Part shown: positions 16,522 through 26,186 of the stretch, in pieces | Numbering within the stretch: position 1 is the first letter of the stretch | How the letters are laid out: every line of letters starts with the position of its first letter | NCBI RefSeq assembly: GCF_031846645.1 | Contig: NZ_JAVRHN010000002.1 | Coordinates: forward strand, 1 to 64,000 | DNA: 64,000 bases | Direction of reading: 5' to 3' | From: Autumnicola psychrophila | GTDB lineage: Bacteria; Bacteroidota; Bacteroidia; Flavobacteriales; Flavobacteriaceae | The notes under the pieces: generated by a model | What the model was told of the DNA's origin: nothing | The model's input: the letters and a program-made list of their open reading frames with translations, nothing else | Databases searched by the model: none | Position numbers and translations under genes: made by a program

Positions 16522-17370
16522 ATGAAAAAGTTAACCTTAAATGATGGAAATAAAATACCAATAGTAGGATTTGGAACCTACAAAGCTACAGCGCAGGAAG
16601 GAATAGAATCAGTCAAATCTGCCATTTCCAGCGGTTATTCCCTAATCGATACGGCAGCAGCTTATGAGAATGAAGAAGCTGTTGGAAAAGGAATTAAAGC
16701 CAGCGGAGCTTCAAGAGAGGATCTTTTTATAACCTCCAAGTTGTGGCGCGAGAGTTTAGGCTATGAAACAGCAAAAAAGGAATTTGAAAACTCCCTGAAA
16801 AGACTTGATCTGGAATACCTGGATTTATACTTAATCCACTGGCCTGCTAACGCAAAAAATTACGATAATTGGCAAAAAACCAATGCTGATACGTGGAGAG
16901 CAATGGAAGAATTACAAGCTGAAGGAAAAATAAAATCTATTGGTGTAAGTAACTTTTTTGAAGAACATTTAGACTCCTTATTCCAGACAGCGAATGTCAT
17001 TCCGTCAATCAATCAAATAGAATTTCATCCCGGCTACTGGCAACAAGAATTAGTAGCATTCTGCAAGAGACAAAATATAGTAGTGGAATCCTGGTCTCCT
17101 TTGGCAAGGGGAAAAGTGTTTGGAAATGAAGTGTTGGAAGAAATTGCCAAAAAACACAATAAAACTGTTGCCCAGGTTTGTCTGAAATGGATAATTCAGC
17201 ACGAAGTAATTGTTATTCCGAAGTCAAATTCACCCCAAAGAATAGAAGAAAACATAAATCTGTTCGATTTTGAATTGTCTGAGACAGATATGGAACAAAT
17301 AAACAACCTTCCTGAAATGGGTTTCAGCGGAGAATTGCCTAATATCTGGCCGGATAAAATCCAAGGATAA
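16522..17370 (+). CDS. Aldo/keto reductase
   Basis: The 282-residue NADPH-dependent oxidoreductase has the AKR catalytic tetrad in order: Asp in LIDTAAAYENE (about 43), Tyr in AAAY (about 48), Lys in TSKLW (about 73) and His in LIHWP (about 106). The cofactor loop IPKSNSPQRIEENI sits near residue 230. The length is typical of the AKR5/DKG-reductase-like group, which reduces small aldehydes and ketones. It follows site D, so it may be the last cassette-borne gene or the first chromosomal one. Codon and base usage look closer to the main chromosome than to the islet. Confidence 0.93.
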   Translation: MKKLTLNDGNKIPIVGFGTYKATAQEGIESVKSAISSGYSLIDTAAAYENEEAVGKGIKASGASREDLFITSKLWRESLGYETAKKEFENSLKRLDLEYLDLYLIHWPANAKNYDNWQKTNADTWRAMEELQAEGKIKSIGVSNFFEEHLDSLFQTANVIPSINQIEFHPGYWQQELVAFCKRQNIVVESWSPLARGKVFGNEVLEEIAKKHNKTVAQVCLKWIIQHEVIVIPKSNSPQRIEENINLFDFELSETDMEQINNLPEMGFSGELPNIWPDKIQG

Positions 17371-17825
17371 AGGTGTTTTAAAAATCCCGAAAATTGCCAT
17401 TTTAAGGCACTGCTATAGTTTACAAGCCTTGCCGGAACAACTTCAGTATTTCAGAAAATCCTGAGGTACTACACTACTGTAAGCAGCTGAATTTTTTCGG
17501 AAAGTTCCCGGCTTCTGCGTACAATTAAAAAATTTCGTGTCTGTTACTAAAGTAGGCGGCGTTAGTTATTTTTGATTAAATAAAGTTAATATTGTATGCC
17601 TCTCAAATTTAGGAATAATTTCTCTTGGCTCAGTAGTCCGAATTTATCGTTATGTTGGAATGGACTGCGTAAAAAAACATTTTCATATTTCGTAATTCTT
17701 ACCTTATTTGGAAAGATTCAGAAAATTACCACAAGCTAAAACCCCTCCGGTCTTCAGCCAACTCCCCTTAAAAAAATGAGAGGAACTTTTTGTGGTAACT
17801 GATCGTCTTCTTAACTGCTTCACAA
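17371..17825. other. Gap between convergent genes, nothing recognised
   Basis: The 455-bp gap separates the + strand reductase from the end of the minus-strand polysaccharide locus. I see no gene, RNA, clear terminator or repeat family in it. Confidence 0.6.
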
Positions 17826-18944
17826 CTATTGAAAGCTTTGCAGAAAACTTTCATGGTACTGCCGCAACATATCCGCGAGGCGGGGAATTCCAATTCTAAA
17901 TTTCCTGGCGGCAGGATCTTCATTGTTGTAGCTGTATTCCCATCGGAATTCATTCGTGGTACGTACCTCTACCTTCCTGTTTCTATAAATCGTTCCGGGA
18001 AATATTGGAAACGCCACCTGAAATCCCCCGGAGCTTCCTGCTTCTGTATAACCCGCAAAAAAACCTATATCGACAGTTCCAAACTGCTTTATGATGTCTA
18101 TTCTGGCACCTTTGTCTTCAAACAGAAATTGTCCTGCGCTAAGTCTCAGGCTAAGACGTTGATAATTCAGGCGATATTCCGCATCCACTACAGCATATAC
18201 ACTGTTGAGTTCTTCCGCATAAAAACTACCGGAATTCATCCAGTAAAATCCTGTAAGTCCCGATTCGAGTCCAAAGCTCCAACGTTTATTAAGGGGCGCA
18301 TACCTGTACTGGAAATCCAACCCGTAACGATCGTAATAAAAAGTACCCATACTAACTGCCAGGAAGTGATGGTTCAAAGGCTGCGAAAAATAATGTAGTG
18401 AACTTGGGGCGAGTCGAGGTTTCATATCCTGGGCATCCAGCCGGTTTTCCAAAGGAATGCTGATTCCCGTCTGTACACTCAGACCCGGTGTAAGGTATAT
18501 TCTGGTATCTATTATAGCATTGAGCTTTATCTGAAAAGGATTGCTGTAATAACCGAATCGGGCAGCGAAGTCAGGATGGATCCGAAAATGGAAACGATAG
18601 TTGTCGTAAAGATCATTCGCTTCTTTGTAAAAAGCTTTTTCCTCCAGATTCAGGCTGCTGTAGTTATAGGTGTCTGCCTTATACTTTGCTATCGGACGGT
18701 TGTGATATAGTGGAAACCAGAGAATAGCTTTTTCGGGTTGCTCTTCCAGCAAGAGTTGGGCATAACGCATACTATGCAGGGGATTCCGAAATTCTCTATG
18801 CTCGAAAAAAATTTTTAGAGTGTCTGCCGATTCTATTACCTGTATATTCTCAAATCCTGCTTCAAACAGCTTTTGTTGAATATCCTGCGCCTGCAGCCCT
18901 AAGAAAAACAGGCTTGCACAAATGCTAATCCATATTTTTCTCAT
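17826..18944 (-). CDS. YjbH-like outer-membrane protein, C-terminal half
   Basis: The 372-residue protein has its own signal peptide (MRKIWISICASLFFLGLQAQ). A small alpha/beta domain follows, with GFENIQVIESADTLKIFFEHRE, as at the start of the second part of YjbH. The rest is beta-strand-rich, with alternating aromatic residues. In Gammaproteobacteria YjbH is one protein of about 700 residues linked to exopolysaccharide secretion (yjbEFGH). Here the second half is a separate secreted protein whose start overlaps the first half's end by 20 bp. It is the last gene of the polysaccharide locus. Both parts being intact and having signal peptides argues for a natural split, not a frameshift. Confidence 0.75.
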   Translation of the reverse strand: MRKIWISICASLFFLGLQAQDIQQKLFEAGFENIQVIESADTLKIFFEHREFRNPLHSMRYAQLLLEEQPEKAILWFPLYHNRPIAKYKADTYNYSSLNLEEKAFYKEANDLYDNYRFHFRIHPDFAARFGYYSNPFQIKLNAIIDTRIYLTPGLSVQTGISIPLENRLDAQDMKPRLAPSSLHYFSQPLNHHFLAVSMGTFYYDRYGLDFQYRYAPLNKRWSFGLESGLTGFYWMNSGSFYAEELNSVYAVVDAEYRLNYQRLSLRLSAGQFLFEDKGARIDIIKQFGTVDIGFFAGYTEAGSSGGFQVAFPIFPGTIYRNRKVEVRTTNEFRWEYSYNNEDPAARKFRIGIPRLADMLRQYHESFLQSFQ

Positions 18945-19743
18945 AGTTTCTTAAAGCTCGTGGAGCAGAATTAAGGGAGAACTGCACGGCAACCTGAAAA
19001 GCTACTTCCTTAGCCTCCAAAGTATATGCCTGTAGGTGCAGCCAATCCCATAATTTAACAAAAGCTCCCGCATTAAAAGTTTTGGTGTTGTATTCCAGCA
19101 TTAATCCACCGTAATTAAATGGCGTATAAGAGAATCCGCCGAAGAAGCCGTCTAAATATCTGCTGCCATAGACTTCTGTTTTTCTTTCTATTTTAAAGAA
19201 ATTCCAGATACCTTCATTTCCATCATTTTTCAGAAAGACATAGGGTGATCCAAAACCTGCTGTTACCTGAAATAATCCTAGAGTGGTGTGGAAGTTTTTA
19301 GTCGCCACGAGGTAATCGTGTGCCAGTGCCGGAGAAACTGAACCGGGAGGCGTCCAACCCAACACAAGTGCCGGGAAAAATTTTTTTTCCTCCATTAATT
19401 TAAAGCGAAGGTCGAGGTGCCGGTCACCAATCCCTATTTGCTCAGCAAGAGAAGGCCTGTAAGATATACTCATTCCGACTTCCATAAAAGAAGTCAGGCT
19501 CACTCTCGCGCTATAAAAATTGAGATCATTGCCTCCGGGAGAAGAATCACGGGTGAGCAAAATATTGTTAGAGTATTCCCGCGGAAAATAAGAAAAAGAC
19601 AGCCCCAAAGGCTTATCTCTCTCCCATTGGGCAGATGGAATGGTCATTAACCCCTTTTTCCCTAAAAAATTCACCTGTGAATAACTGTAGCATCCAAAGA
19701 AGCCCGACAGTACCCACAGGTGAAGAAAAAATTTAATTTTCAT
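18925..19743 (-). CDS. YjbH-like outer-membrane protein, N-terminal half
   Basis: The 272-residue protein has a signal peptide (about 1-22, ending SYSQ) and then GKKGLMTIPSAQWERDKPLG, which matches the conserved YjbH beginning (G-x-x-x-x-P-[ST]-A). Later segments such as GDRHLDLRFKLMEE and ALVLGWTPPGS with many amphipathic strands fit a beta-barrel. It is assigned to the outer membrane and to polysaccharide export by family and by position after Wza/Wzc. It overlaps the C-terminal-half gene and begins 3 bp after the preceding barrel gene, so all three are coupled. Confidence 0.75.
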   Translation of the reverse strand: MKIKFFLHLWVLSGFFGCYSYSQVNFLGKKGLMTIPSAQWERDKPLGLSFSYFPREYSNNILLTRDSSPGGNDLNFYSARVSLTSFMEVGMSISYRPSLAEQIGIGDRHLDLRFKLMEEKKFFPALVLGWTPPGSVSPALAHDYLVATKNFHTTLGLFQVTAGFGSPYVFLKNDGNEGIWNFFKIERKTEVYGSRYLDGFFGGFSYTPFNYGGLMLEYNTKTFNAGAFVKLWDWLHLQAYTLEAKEVAFQVAVQFSLNSAPRALRNYEKNMD

Positions 19744-19746
19744 AAT

Positions 19747-20472
19747 TTATTCAAACTCTACCGGCGCCTCATCGTCGTCGTCTGTTCCTTTCAGAAAGGA
19801 ATAGCGCAAACTAAGGCCTATTTCAAACCCCCGAACAGAAATCTGTTCACTTTCGAGCTCTGAATCCAATGAAGTTCGGAAGCTTTGGGTGTAGAAACCT
19901 GTATTATACCTACCTTCAAGTAAAAGACCAAAAGAATCGGAAAGCATATATTCCAGTCCGGCCTTTAGGTAAGCACCGTAATTATTTCCGCTAAAAGTTT
20001 CTGAAGCTTCACTACCCGCTCCGCCTTCAATCGTCCTGGAAACTTTATTTTGAACAAAATATCGATTAACCCCAACTCCTACTAAGAAATTGAAATCATC
20101 CCGTAGTATCTCATTAAAGTTGTAAGTCAGACCCAGGGATAAAGGAATAAGGGTTTGGTCAATACTTTCAGAAATAGTAAGGTCCCCAAATCGCCCTTCG
20201 CTGCTAAAGTCACCCGTCCAGAGTCCTACTCTTCCATCCAGACTAAAACTTCTGTAAAGGTTTAATTCGGCACTTATAAAAGGCATTACTCCTCCTTTTG
20301 TAAAGTCCCCATCTGCCTCAGAACTTATCAGTACATATTTCTCATTGGCATCCGAATAAGACCTGTTCCAGTAGGAAACACCTACTCCAACGTTATTAAG
20401 TTTAATTTGAGCCTGGGCACCGTAAGTAAAGAGACCAAAGGCCAGTAGTAAAAATGCTATAGATTTATTCAT
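19747..20472 (-). CDS. Small outer-membrane beta-barrel protein
   Basis: The 241-residue protein has a signal peptide (MNKSIAFLLLAFGLFTYGAQAQ). Alternating strands then follow in OmpA/OmpW-like fashion, e.g. LSLGLTYNFNEI, NFLVGVGVNRYF, AYLKAGLEYML and ALEGRYN-like LLEGRYN. It ends in a strand plus an acidic tail (DDDDEAPVEFE). Function is unknown. Its place between the lipoprotein and YjbH genes, after Wza/Wzc, suggests a part in surface assembly of the polysaccharide. The odd point is the acidic C-terminus, since many barrels end with an aromatic residue. Confidence 0.7.
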   Translation of the reverse strand: MNKSIAFLLLAFGLFTYGAQAQIKLNNVGVGVSYWNRSYSDANEKYVLISSEADGDFTKGGVMPFISAELNLYRSFSLDGRVGLWTGDFSSEGRFGDLTISESIDQTLIPLSLGLTYNFNEILRDDFNFLVGVGVNRYFVQNKVSRTIEGGAGSEASETFSGNNYGAYLKAGLEYMLSDSFGLLLEGRYNTGFYTQSFRTSLDSELESEQISVRGFEIGLSLRYSFLKGTDDDDEAPVEFE

Positions 20473-20500
20473 GTTTATAATTTCTGGTTGTGGTTAATGA

Positions 20501-21586
20501 TTAGTTTCCGGATCCCTGGTTGTGACAATTATTTACTGCAGTAGTAAGTCTGGCATCAGCCATATCTTCTACAGTTTCGAAATCTGTATTTACCTGAGTT
20601 GTCAATCGCTCCCTAATTTCCAAAGCCTGTGCTTTTTCCTTCTCCATGAAATCTACTAAAAGTTCTGCTACTAAAATATCCCATTCTATTAGAGCGTTTC
20701 TGGCTGCCACAGCATACATTAATGTAAGCTCTCTTAGCTGAGCGGCCAGCTCTGTCTCTCCCATGTTCTCTAACTGCTGTGCCGTAAGAAGCAGATTTTC
20801 CAGGGTGGCAATAATCTCAGCTTTACTCTCTGCATAACGCTCTTCCTGTAGGCCTGTCCTTTCTTCATAACGCACGTCTGTTTCATCGAGCCTACGGGCA
20901 TAATTACTTTCAATAATAAAGTAATTGGCATCTGCCTGTTCTATAAGCTCTTCTATCCTTAACTCATAAGCCTCATAAGCTGCCTCCTCACAAGGATTGC
21001 TTATAGTTTGGCTCACAAGGTTAAACCCATCAAAACCAGGAAGAACCTGATTTTTGATGTTTGGATTTGTTACAGCTCTTAAGCCTTCCAAATCTACGGT
21101 GAAATTAATACGTGGAAGAAGCATCCTTATCTCTTCAGGTGCGTTAGCCAGAGCGGCTGAAAGCTCTTCCAGGTCTGTATCCAGAGGTGTACTCTCATCC
21201 ATTATGGAGGCAATACCGGCGGCATCAAGAGTCTGCGCCCTTTCATTTATTGATGCAGGAAGATCAGCTGTAAAAGCCCCTACCCCAGCGAGTTTAGTTC
21301 TGGATTCCTGACTGATTTCCCCATCTGGTCCGGCATTTAGGATATCGTCGATGATAGCCTGAGTTTCTGCCGAATTATCTACCGACCCTACTTCAGGTTC
21401 AATAATCACGGGATCTGCGTCCTCGATCTCCGCAAGGTTGGGGATATCATTAAAATCTTCATTGACAAATTCGTATGGATCGATAAAATCTACGTCTTCT
21501 GTACCACAGTTAACGAGAAGTAGCGATAACAAGAGCAGGCTCCATATAGATGCTCTCCGCTGAAAGTGTAAAAATTGATTCTTCAT
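20501..21586 (-). CDS. Lipoprotein with helical, Glu/Ala-rich domain, export locus
   Basis: The 361-residue protein starts with a basic segment and a hydrophobic stretch ending LLLVNCG, a lipobox with Cys at about 27. An acidic linker follows (EDVDFIDPYEFVNEDFND). The C-terminal two thirds are strongly helical with long coiled-coil potential (around residues 190-340, e.g. EERYAESKAEIIATLENLL). I do not recognise the family. It is co-directional with Wzc upstream and the barrel/YjbH genes downstream, so a periplasmic or outer-membrane scaffold for the export machinery is a reasonable inference. Nothing more specific is supported. Confidence 0.65.
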   Translation of the reverse strand: MKNQFLHFQRRASIWSLLLLSLLLVNCGTEDVDFIDPYEFVNEDFNDIPNLAEIEDADPVIIEPEVGSVDNSAETQAIIDDILNAGPDGEISQESRTKLAGVGAFTADLPASINERAQTLDAAGIASIMDESTPLDTDLEELSAALANAPEEIRMLLPRINFTVDLEGLRAVTNPNIKNQVLPGFDGFNLVSQTISNPCEEAAYEAYELRIEELIEQADANYFIIESNYARRLDETDVRYEERTGLQEERYAESKAEIIATLENLLLTAQQLENMGETELAAQLRELTLMYAVAARNALIEWDILVAELLVDFMEKEKAQALEIRERLTTQVNTDFETVEDMADARLTTAVNNCHNQGSGN

Positions 21587-21769
21587 TTGATTGGTTTAAT
21601 TTAAGTAAATAGTTCAGATTTGAAATTGCAATTATAAAATGTTCAGTGTTGTTTACTGATCGTCTGCCATTGGATCAGTCCATAATAGTTTTAGTGTTTT
21701 TTATTACTGATACAACTTCAGTATGATGAAATGTATTAGTCCCTGTTTTTTTTATCTCCCAATAGAAAT

Positions 21770-24172
21770 CTACCAAAGGGCTACCTTGTTCTTCACTTTA
21801 TCCCAGAAGCCTTCATGTTCCGGACCATAGGCATAACCATATGCATAACCATATTTATTTCCGTAGCCAAAATTAGCTGCCTCCACGTCATTAAGCACAA
21901 AACTTACCTCCTGCAGCTTACCATCTTTCTTAGCATCTGCCGCAAAATCCAGCAACTTCTTTTCTGTGTAATTAGCCCTCACCACATAAAGAGTAAGGTC
22001 AGCATACTTGTTAATCAGGAAAGTATCAGACACCAGCATCGAAGGCGCAGTATCTACTATAACATAATCATACATACCACGCAGTTTAGTAAACATATCT
22101 GCCGTGCGTGGATGCCTCAATAATTCTGAAGGATTAGGCGGTATACTTCCTGAAGATAACAGGTAAAGGTTTTCATGCAAGCTTGATTCCTTAATAAGTT
22201 TTTCCAGGAATAAACTTTCATTCACAAGATAATCGCTCACTCCCTGCCATTCCTTTGCATCTTTTTCAAAGCGCTGAAGCTGAGGGTTTCTAAGATCTCC
22301 ACCCATTACAAGCACTTTTTTCCCTGTATTTGCCAAAGTAGTGGCAAGATTAAAGGCCACAAATGTTTTTCCCTCCCCTTTAATTGTGGAGGTAATAAAA
22401 ATGTTTATTCCTGAAGTTTTGTCGGTAGTGTTTACCAGGAGGTATTGCAGATTTGTGTGCAATATCCTGAAGGATTCGGCGAGTACAGAACGATCATTTT
22501 TTTGGATAAGTTCTTCTTTGTTTTTCCCCAACCTGGGGATTTCCCCTACAATCGGAATATCATTTATAGCCGCTTCAATATCGTTTCTCTCCCTTACCTT
22601 ATTATTTAACAGATTTCTTGTATAAAGAAAGGCAAATGGAATACCAAGGCCAAGTAGTAAAGCTGTAAGATAACTGCTCCTTGGATTTGGACTAACAGGT
22701 ACTCCCGAACTGAGCGCACTATCCACAATTTTTGCTTTTGGAGCTGTTACGGCAAGGGATAAGGAATTTTCTTCCCGCTTTTGCAGAAGGAACAAATACA
22801 AAGTCTCCTTTATCTGCTGTTGCCGCTCAATTCCCCTAAACTGCTTCTCCTGTGAAGGGACTGCAGAAATTCTTGAACTTATAGCTGCTGCCTGCCGGTC
22901 TATATTATTTTCCGCGATCTCCAGGTTCGATTTCATACGCCTGAGGCTTTGCAGCACATTCGCCTGTAACTGCCTAATTTCACTGTTTAACCTGACCACC
23001 ACAGGGTTTCTCTCAGAGGAACCTTCCAGGATCCGGTTTCTTTCCAGCACAAGATCATTATACTCTGTGATCTGTGAATTTACGGCAGATTCTTCGATTC
23101 CGAGATTTGCAGGTAAAAGATCTGAGGTATTGCTGTTCTGAAGATAGGAAATCATCGCATTGGCAAGTTCTATTTGCGTATCAATTTCCTGCTGCCGCTG
23201 CCTGTACTCGCCTGCTGTGGAAACAAACATACCAGATTCTGTCTGGATATCAGTAAGCCCCCTGCTTTCTTTAAACTCCACTTTTCCGCTTTCTACAGAA
23301 TCCAGTTCTTCATTAATAATTATAAGCCGTTCATCTATAAATTCTGCGGTGTTCATTGCCACCAGATTCTTATCTTCAATGGCCTCTCTGTTATATTCCA
23401 GAATTAACTGGTCCAGAATATCTTCAGCCTTGCGGCGCACAGGATCATTTAAACCGAGTTCTATAAGGCTCGAATTACTTTCTTTAAGGCGTACCTGCAA
23501 ATCATTACTATAAGCCCTGGCCACACCTTCCACAGGACTAAAAGTCACGAGGATTGGGTTTTCAGGAGTAGCTTTTCTCCCGGGATTTTGTTCATTTTCC
23601 ACTATCAGCACAGTTCCAAAACCAAGATCCAGGGGAGTTCCCACAACAGCATTAAACTTTTTTTCATCGTTTATCCTGGTAAGCGTGATTTTATTGTTGC
23701 CGTTGTAAACAAGGCTGAATTCCCTTCCGGGTGCAGACTGTAATGCAGCCTCGTCCATGCTTATGATCTTTACCAGCAGAGGGCTTGTACTATATAATTC
23801 GGGTGTACGCAGGGCCTCCTGGTCGAAATAACGAATATTCAGGTTAAGTGCCTTTACCACACTGTTCATTAATCTTCGGGAACGAAGGATACCTATTTCA
23901 TTCTGAATACTATTTCCGTTCATCCCGCTAAACAGGCCAAGATCAGCAAAAGCAGCCATCTCAGAATTCTGACTGTTTTTGCCGTCCTTAATAATAATAC
24001 TCGCTGTAGTGGCATAGACGGGAGTAGTTTGCCTTAAATTTAAATAAGCAATTGCCAATGCCAGGAGCACGCAGCCCACGAACCATGGCCAGTAGCGCAA
24101 ATATTTCTCCAGCTCCTCCCTGATATTGATTTCCGGGTTATGGTTTGCAGGCTTATTTTGGGATTGAGACAT
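21770..24172 (-). CDS. wzc: Wzc-like polysaccharide co-polymerase and tyrosine autokinase
   Basis: The 800-residue protein is a fused PCP-2a/BY-kinase. An N-terminal Wzz domain follows the first membrane helix (about 30-48). Then comes a long periplasmic coiled-coil region and a second helix at about 510-530. The cytoplasmic kinase has Walker A GEGKT (near 600), a Walker A' containing VMGGDLRNP (VLVMGGD) and Walker B YVIVDTAP. The C-terminus has a cluster of six tyrosines (FGYGNKYGYAYGYAYG), the autophosphorylation site. The protein controls chain length and works with Wza in Wzx/Wzy-dependent export. It starts 2 bp after wza. Confidence 0.95.
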   Translation of the reverse strand: MSQSQNKPANHNPEINIREELEKYLRYWPWFVGCVLLALAIAYLNLRQTTPVYATTASIIIKDGKNSQNSEMAAFADLGLFSGMNGNSIQNEIGILRSRRLMNSVVKALNLNIRYFDQEALRTPELYSTSPLLVKIISMDEAALQSAPGREFSLVYNGNNKITLTRINDEKKFNAVVGTPLDLGFGTVLIVENEQNPGRKATPENPILVTFSPVEGVARAYSNDLQVRLKESNSSLIELGLNDPVRRKAEDILDQLILEYNREAIEDKNLVAMNTAEFIDERLIIINEELDSVESGKVEFKESRGLTDIQTESGMFVSTAGEYRQRQQEIDTQIELANAMISYLQNSNTSDLLPANLGIEESAVNSQITEYNDLVLERNRILEGSSERNPVVVRLNSEIRQLQANVLQSLRRMKSNLEIAENNIDRQAAAISSRISAVPSQEKQFRGIERQQQIKETLYLFLLQKREENSLSLAVTAPKAKIVDSALSSGVPVSPNPRSSYLTALLLGLGIPFAFLYTRNLLNNKVRERNDIEAAINDIPIVGEIPRLGKNKEELIQKNDRSVLAESFRILHTNLQYLLVNTTDKTSGINIFITSTIKGEGKTFVAFNLATTLANTGKKVLVMGGDLRNPQLQRFEKDAKEWQGVSDYLVNESLFLEKLIKESSLHENLYLLSSGSIPPNPSELLRHPRTADMFTKLRGMYDYVIVDTAPSMLVSDTFLINKYADLTLYVVRANYTEKKLLDFAADAKKDGKLQEVSFVLNDVEAANFGYGNKYGYAYGYAYGPEHEGFWDKVKNKVALW

Positions 24173-24174
24173 TG

Positions 24175-24954
24175 TTATCTGGTAAAAATTAAAATTAATG
24201 AGGTAATTACAGAAACTACCGAAAGATAGCTTGCCGCTGTACCCAGGTAACTGGCAGACTGTATCCTTGGCCCTATCGGCTCTACATAAACCACATCGTT
24301 TTGCTGTAAGTTATAGAATGGAGAAGAAACAATATCTGCATTGGTAAGATCCAGATAGGCATGAGTGGTTACCCCATCCTCTTCCCGCATCACCAGGATA
24401 TTTGTTCTCTTTCCGGTTAGCAGTACATCCCCCGCAAAACCCAGGGCTTTCGAGAGGCTTATATGATCGTCTTCTATCGGGAAAGTACCAGGACTCGCCA
24501 CTTCCCCCAATACACTTATCTGAAAATTGAGGATACGCACATTCACAATAGGATCCTGCAGATAAGGCAGGACTTCTTCCTTAATTTTTGCCGCCAGTTC
24601 TATACTGGTCAAACCCTCTACCATTATGGTTCCTATAACAGGAAACTCTATGGTGCCTTCATTGGATACCATATAGGTTTCCAACTCTACATTTGCTCCG
24701 ACAGAACCTCCTCCCTGCCCCATAGCCATTACAGATTTTGTAAGGTTAAAAGGTAAGGCTGCTGCCTGCTCCGGGGCAGATACACGAATAGTCAACAGGT
24801 CATCAGGTTTTATTTCGATATTATCGGGCAATCTTCTCCGCTCAGACGCCTCCAGTCCCTGAAAATAGGCGATGCTTTTACGGGAAACACAGGAAGTGGA
24901 CAGTAATGCCATACAAAACAAGAACAAAAGTTTAAAGTTTAATCTGGGATTCAT
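24175..24954 (-). CDS. wza: Wza-like polysaccharide export lipoprotein
   Basis: The 259-residue protein has a lipoprotein signal with the lipobox STSC at about 19-22. A Poly_export domain follows (IKPDDLLTIRVSA onward), and then an SLBB domain (SVLGEVASPGTFPIEDDHISLSKALGFAGD region). A hydrophobic C-terminal helix (about 235-257) resembles the outer-membrane-spanning helix of Wza. It forms the secretion channel together with Wzc. It is shorter than the E. coli Wza (about 380), as is usual for Bacteroidota, which lack one SLBB repeat. Directly coupled with wzc. Confidence 0.93.
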   Translation of the reverse strand: MNPRLNFKLLFLFCMALLSTSCVSRKSIAYFQGLEASERRRLPDNIEIKPDDLLTIRVSAPEQAAALPFNLTKSVMAMGQGGGSVGANVELETYMVSNEGTIEFPVIGTIMVEGLTSIELAAKIKEEVLPYLQDPIVNVRILNFQISVLGEVASPGTFPIEDDHISLSKALGFAGDVLLTGKRTNILVMREEDGVTTHAYLDLTNADIVSSPFYNLQQNDVVYVEPIGPRIQSASYLGTAASYLSVVSVITSLILIFTR

Positions 24955-25052
24955 TTAATCGGGTTTCAATTTGCCGCGAATATACTACACTGGAAAAGAA
25001 AATTCACAAAAAATTAACTTTTTAGAAGTTTGATCTTATTCTCTTATCCATC

Positions 25053-26186
25053 TCAGGCATATTCTTTTACAAATGTTCTTAGCTCTGCATTACTGCGTAG
25101 TATATTTAAAAGTGCACCAATTATAATAAACATCATAAGCAGGATCACCGTCACCCAGGAAGCTGAAATCACCCCTGAAAGAAGGAAAAAGCCTACGATA
25201 ATAAATATATTTAGACCGCCAAGACAGGTACTTGCCTGCCAATGGGTAAAACCAAGATCCAGTAAGACATGATGTGCGTGATTTCGATCTGCCTCAAAAG
25301 GGCTTTTACCGTCAAGCATTCGTAAAATCATCACCCTGCCGGTATCCAGAATAGGAATAAATAATATTGCCAGAATAAGCAGGATGCGATTATAACCACT
25401 AAATGCTTCCATCGTGACCGTTATCCCGGGCTCCATAACCAGAACTTTTAATGTCAGAAATGCAATCATAAACCCAATTATCAGTGATCCTGAATCGCCC
25501 ATAAACATTTTCCTTTTTCCCCTGGAAAAATTAAACCTCAAATATGCAGCAAGGGTACCTGCCACAGTAACCCCGAGCAACACAAAATAAGGATGTCCTG
25601 TTATATAGAAGACGCAGGCATAAGCAGTACAAATTATCATTCCTACTATAGCGGCAAGTCCGTCTATACCATCTACCAGGTTATAAGCATTAATAAGAGC
25701 TACTACAAGAAAAGCTTTCAGGAAATATCCGATTAATTCAGGAACCTCATGTATACCTAAAAATCCATGGAGCGTGGAAAGATGAAGTTCCGGAGAAAAG
25801 ATTATGAATAATGCCGCAGTTATCTGTCCTAACAATTTCACTTTCGCAGTAGAAATTACCAGGTCATCCTTTAAGCCTACCAGGAAAAGCAGTGTCATCC
25901 CGGCAATAAGATGATTGCCAGTATATCCACTCTGTATACTCTGCAGGACAGAAACAAAAAGCACAAATACCAGAAAGAAGGCTACTCCGCCAAAGTTGGG
26001 AGTCTGTGTATGATGTGAGCTACGGCCGTTAATCTGCTTTGTAAGTTTTTTTTCATGACTCACCCAAAGTACCTTGGGTAAGGTGTAAAAGGTAAAGAGA
26101 AAAGCTCCTAAGGCAACTCCGCACACAAAAAACAGATAATTATTCCTAAAGAGATCGAGCAGCACATCATGATCGAGAATGTTCAT
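25053..26186 (-). CDS. WecA-like undecaprenyl-phosphate sugar-1-phosphate transferase
   Basis: The 377-residue multi-span membrane protein belongs to the MraY/WecA group. Visible family motifs are GLKDDLVI for the first aspartate pair, NAYNLVDGIDGLA, FMGDSGSLIIGF and NHAHHVLLDLGF for the His loop near residue 295. About ten hydrophobic helices can be counted. It transfers a HexNAc-1-phosphate (usually GlcNAc) to undecaprenyl phosphate and so starts repeat-unit synthesis. It is the only initiating transferase in the window, which makes it the likely first enzyme of this polysaccharide. Confidence 0.9.
   Translation of the reverse strand: MNILDHDVLLDLFRNNYLFFVCGVALGAFLFTFYTLPKVLWVSHEKKLTKQINGRSSHHTQTPNFGGVAFFLVFVLFVSVLQSIQSGYTGNHLIAGMTLLFLVGLKDDLVISTAKVKLLGQITAALFIIFSPELHLSTLHGFLGIHEVPELIGYFLKAFLVVALINAYNLVDGIDGLAAIVGMIICTAYACVFYITGHPYFVLLGVTVAGTLAAYLRFNFSRGKRKMFMGDSGSLIIGFMIAFLTLKVLVMEPGITVTMEAFSGYNRILLILAILFIPILDTGRVMILRMLDGKSPFEADRNHAHHVLLDLGFTHWQASTCLGGLNIFIIVGFFLLSGVISASWVTVILLMMFIIIGALLNILRSNAELRTFVKEYA

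Noticed and set aside
17829..18398. 189-residue plus-strand frame inside the YjbH C-terminal gene
   Set aside because: It lies opposite a well-supported coding region, has no family features and an unlikely composition; a shadow frame.
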